Below, one piece after another: positions 61,582 through 64,000 of a stretch of DNA of 64,000 bases. Position 1 is the stretch's first letter, and every line of letters begins with the position of its first letter. The position numbers and the translations under genes are program-made. The notes beneath the pieces were generated by a model that saw only the letters and a list, made by a program, of their open reading frames with translations, did not search any database and was not told the origin of the DNA. The DNA comes from Methylotenera versatilis 7 (GTDB taxonomy: Bacteria > Pseudomonadota > Gammaproteobacteria > Burkholderiales > Methylophilaceae), in contig NZ_JUGF01000001.1 in the NCBI RefSeq assembly GCF_000799165.1, forward strand, positions 682,001 through 746,000, given 5' to 3'.

Positions 61582-63261
61582 ATGGTCCAAAACATTAGAT
61601 TAAATCGACTCCTGCCCCTGTTACCTATCTACGTGGTGTGTATATCTGCATTGCTTTCGTGTGGCAAATCAGTTGAAGATACCACCGATTATAATAAGCA
61701 ATATCCAACTGAAGCGGGCGGCACATTGATTGATGCTTCCACTGCCGAACCTTCAGGTTTAATTTCCATGGTTGCTGGCGAATCAGCTTCCAGTGCTATT
61801 TCCAGTCATATCTTCAATAGCTTACTCAAATACGATAAAAATCTGGATTTAGAAGGTGAGCTAGTAGAAAACTGGCAAATATCAAGCGACCATAAAACCA
61901 TCACTTTTAAGCTAAAACCCAATCTAAAATGGGCGGATGGCAAACCTTTAACAAGTGCAGATGTGTTATTTACATGGAAACTAGTAACAGATGAAAAAAC
62001 CCGCAGTCCATACGCATCAGACTATCAACTCGTTAAAAAAGCGACTACGCCTGATGCGCTGACTTTTAGTGTGACTTATGACCAAGCTTATGCGCCAGCG
62101 CTGGATAGCTGGGCAGGTCTACAAATATTACCTAAACACTTACTTGAGAACCAAGACATTCACACCACTGCTTTTGCACGCAATCCTGTCGGCAGTCACT
62201 ATTACAAGTTAGATAGCTGGACGCATGGCGAAAACTTAAAACTGTCACGTAATCCGACTTCAGTATTAGGTGCCGCCAAAATTGATAAGCTCGTCACACG
62301 CATTATTCCTGACAACTCTGCGCAATTTTTAGAGTTGATGGCGGACAATATCGATCTCATGGCCTTGGACCCAATTAAATACTCGCGCATTATTCCGGCG
62401 CGACCAGAACTGCAAAAAAAATTAGCGCTGTATAAAGAGCTGGGTAACAGTTACACCTATCTAGGTTTCAATCTGAAACATAAACCTTTTGATGATATCC
62501 GTGTACGCAAAGCGATTAATTACGCGATTGATAAGCAAGAGATTATTGACGGTGTTTATTTAGGCTTGGGGATTAACATTGCCTCCCCCTACAAACCTGG
62601 CACACGCTGGAGCAACCCTGATTTACAACCCTACTCTTACGATCCTAATAAGGCGAAAACTTTATTGAAAGAAGCTGGCTTTATCGATTCTGATGGTGAT
62701 GGTATTTTAGATCGCGATGGCAAGCCATTTTCTTTTGAAATTATCACCAACCAAAATAAAGAACGCGAAAAATCAGCGGTATTAATCCAACGCAGACTCA
62801 AAGATATTGGTATCGACGTACAAATTCGCGCGATTGAATGGGCGAGTTTTATCAGCCGTTTTATTAAAACAGGCGATTTCGATGCAGTGGTTCTTGGTTG
62901 GAGTTTAGGCTTAGATCCAGATCAATTCAGTATTTGGCATTCCAGTCAAAACCAACCGGGGCAATTCAATTTTATTGGCTACAATAATCCGCAAATCGAT
63001 CAGTTATTAGAGCAAGGTCGCCTAGAAATGGATATTGATAAGCGCACGAAAATTTATCATGAATTTGCAAAAGTATTACTAGAAGACAGCCCGATTATTT
63101 ATCTATCCGCAGGCTACGGCCTCAGCGCCATTCATAAACGTGTCAAAGGTATCGATTCACCTGCGCCACCGGCTGGCATAGGCTACAATTCACATGAGTG
63201 GTATATTCCTAGCCCGCTTAGACGCATAGAAACCGGACGCAATGAAATCTCTGCAAATTAA
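61582..63261 (+). CDS. peptide/nickel-type ABC transporter substrate-binding lipoprotein
   Basis: A 559-residue SBP_bac_5 protein. Lipobox ends at a Cys in the SALLSCGKS segment near 26. Typical lobes: LVENWQISSDHKTITFKLKPNLKWADGKP (abbreviated) near 92-120, NYAIDKQEII near 312 and SPIIYLSAGYGLSAIHKRV (near 505). It would bind peptides or similar substrates in the periplasm. The permease gene follows nine bases later. Confidence 0.92.
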   Translation: MVQNIRLNRLLPLLPIYVVCISALLSCGKSVEDTTDYNKQYPTEAGGTLIDASTAEPSGLISMVAGESASSAISSHIFNSLLKYDKNLDLEGELVENWQISSDHKTITFKLKPNLKWADGKPLTSADVLFTWKLVTDEKTRSPYASDYQLVKKATTPDALTFSVTYDQAYAPALDSWAGLQILPKHLLENQDIHTTAFARNPVGSHYYKLDSWTHGENLKLSRNPTSVLGAAKIDKLVTRIIPDNSAQFLELMADNIDLMALDPIKYSRIIPARPELQKKLALYKELGNSYTYLGFNLKHKPFDDIRVRKAINYAIDKQEIIDGVYLGLGINIASPYKPGTRWSNPDLQPYSYDPNKAKTLLKEAGFIDSDGDGILDRDGKPFSFEIITNQNKEREKSAVLIQRRLKDIGIDVQIRAIEWASFISRFIKTGDFDAVVLGWSLGLDPDQFSIWHSSQNQPGQFNFIGYNNPQIDQLLEQGRLEMDIDKRTKIYHEFAKVLLEDSPIIYLSAGYGLSAIHKRVKGIDSPAPPAGIGYNSHEWYIPSPLRRIETGRNEISAN

Positions 63262-63270
63262 TGGTTAATC

Positions 63271-64000
63271 ATGCTTAAATACTTAATTAAACGCGTACTG
63301 TGGATGATTCCCCTGCTGATTGGAATCAGTTTAATTTCCTTTTTTATCATGCACTTGGCGCCAGGTGACATTACCAATAACGAAGCGTCATTTAACCCAA
63401 AATCCTCGGAAGAATCGCGCCAAAAACTGCGTGAGCTATACAATTTAGACAAACCTGTCATCGTGCAATATGGTTTGTGGCTAAAACGCATGGGCACGCT
63501 CGATTTCGGCAACTCATTTGCATCGCATCAAAAGCCTGTATTCTGGCAGACCACCGATAAAGATGGCAATGTGACGAAAGGCATGATTCAAGAGGCCTTA
63601 CCAATCACGTTATTCATCAATATTTTAGGCTTAATTATCACGTTAACCTTAGCGATTCCATTAGGCATTATTGCCGCGCGTAAATACACGCTTTGGCAGG
63701 ACAAATCCATTACGCTGTTTAATTTTATCGGCTTTTCAATCCCCGGTTTTTGGCTGTCCTTATTGCTGATGTACTGGTTAGGCGTGATGAATAATTGGCT
63801 ACCCATTTCTGGCCTACACAGCATTAATTATGAGTCGCTAGATACTTGGGCGAAAATAAAAGATAGCATCAGCCATCTTATTTTGCCTGTCATTATCCCT
63901 TCAGTAACTGGTTTGGCGGGTATCACCCTATTTGTAAAAAACGGTATGCTGGATGTGTTTCATCAAGATTACATTACAACCGCGCGCGCTAAAGGCTTGA
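63271..64000 (+). CDS. ABC transporter permease (DppB/OppB type), 3' truncated by window
   Basis: A partial reading frame of about 243 residues from the ATG at 63271, open to the window edge. The start MLKYLIKRVLWMIPLLIG and the downstream FFIMHLAPGD are typical of the B-type permease of dipeptide/oligopeptide transporters; further motifs are LNRPV-like LDKPVIVQYG, GSFA-like LDFGNSFAS, LPITLFINIL, and TTARAKG near the edge. It follows the binding-protein gene by nine bases, so it is the inner-membrane channel of the same system. Confidence 0.9.
   Translation, partial: MLKYLIKRVLWMIPLLIGISLISFFIMHLAPGDITNNEASFNPKSSEESRQKLRELYNLDKPVIVQYGLWLKRMGTLDFGNSFASHQKPVFWQTTDKDGNVTKGMIQEALPITLFINILGLIITLTLAIPLGIIAARKYTLWQDKSITLFNFIGFSIPGFWLSLLLMYWLGVMNNWLPISGLHSINYESLDTWAKIKDSISHLILPVIIPSVTGLAGITLFVKNGMLDVFHQDYITTARAKGL

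Noticed and set aside
1-64000. tRNA, rRNA, prophage, insertion sequence or defence system
   Set aside because: No cloverleaf-like intergenic sequence, transposase, integrase, phage or restriction genes were seen by eye; a tRNAscan or defence-system search could not be run.

Overview
This is an ordinary, gene-dense, AT-rich chromosomal segment of a Gram-negative bacterium. It is most likely a betaproteobacterium of the methylotroph type (Methylophilaceae, for example Methylotenera). That guess rests on protein style, a PQQ-dependent dehydrogenase, and beta-type gene neighbourhoods (rne next to rluC-HAD-Rieske-sppA; dnaQ-rnhA-methyltransferase-gloB; pilU; dapC; rfbBACD). It is an inference, not a database result. 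No rRNA, tRNA, CRISPR array, prophage or insertion sequence was found. The last gene is cut by the window edge.

Layout. 0-3.7 kb: a stand-alone ribosomal protein S4 paralogue behind a small unknown gene with a Fur-like box, a channel-like membrane protein, and a PQQ-dehydrogenase-like lipoprotein. 3.8-12 kb: DUF1295 protein, a split mnmC pair (tRNA wobble modification), a TPR/GT41 glycosyltransferase, pilU, a DMT transporter and dapC. 12-19 kb: two unknown membrane proteins, then mutL-DUF817-miaA and a Suv3-like helicase. 18.9-23.7 kb: an electrophile-response pair (MDR oxidoreductase plus NemR-like repressor with two palindromic operators), cytochrome b561, a small membrane protein, an AraC regulator and an MgtC-type protein. 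23.9-27 kb: amiC, tsaE, queG.

27-46 kb is dominated by storage-glucan metabolism: ROK glucokinase, malQ, GH57 amylase and glgC on the minus strand, glgB and pgi on the plus strand, and glgA about 8 kb away beyond an inosine-DNA glycosylase, sppA-Rieske-HAD-rluC, rne with a 582-base leader, and crcB. Together these encode ADP-glucose synthesis, glucan elongation and branching, glucan disproportionation and hydrolysis, and return of glucose to glucose/fructose 6-phosphate.

46-64 kb: orn, a Ste24-like protease, a monohaem cytochrome c, rsgA, two cyclic-di-GMP-type proteins (HD-GYP with an altered HD motif; degenerate GGDEF plus intact-looking EAL), queD, the dTDP-rhamnose operon rfbBACD, dnaQ, rnhA, a methyltransferase, gloB, mltD, and the start of a peptide ABC-transport operon.

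I see no obvious new multi-gene defence or mobile system. The best leads are regulatory or enzymatic oddities: the NemR-like Cys/Lys switch with paired operators, the Fur-box-linked S4 paralogue, non-canonical catalytic or filter residues in three proteins, short 15-16-base tandem repeats in three intergenic gaps, the rne leader, and a glycosylase gene whose base use suggests transfer.
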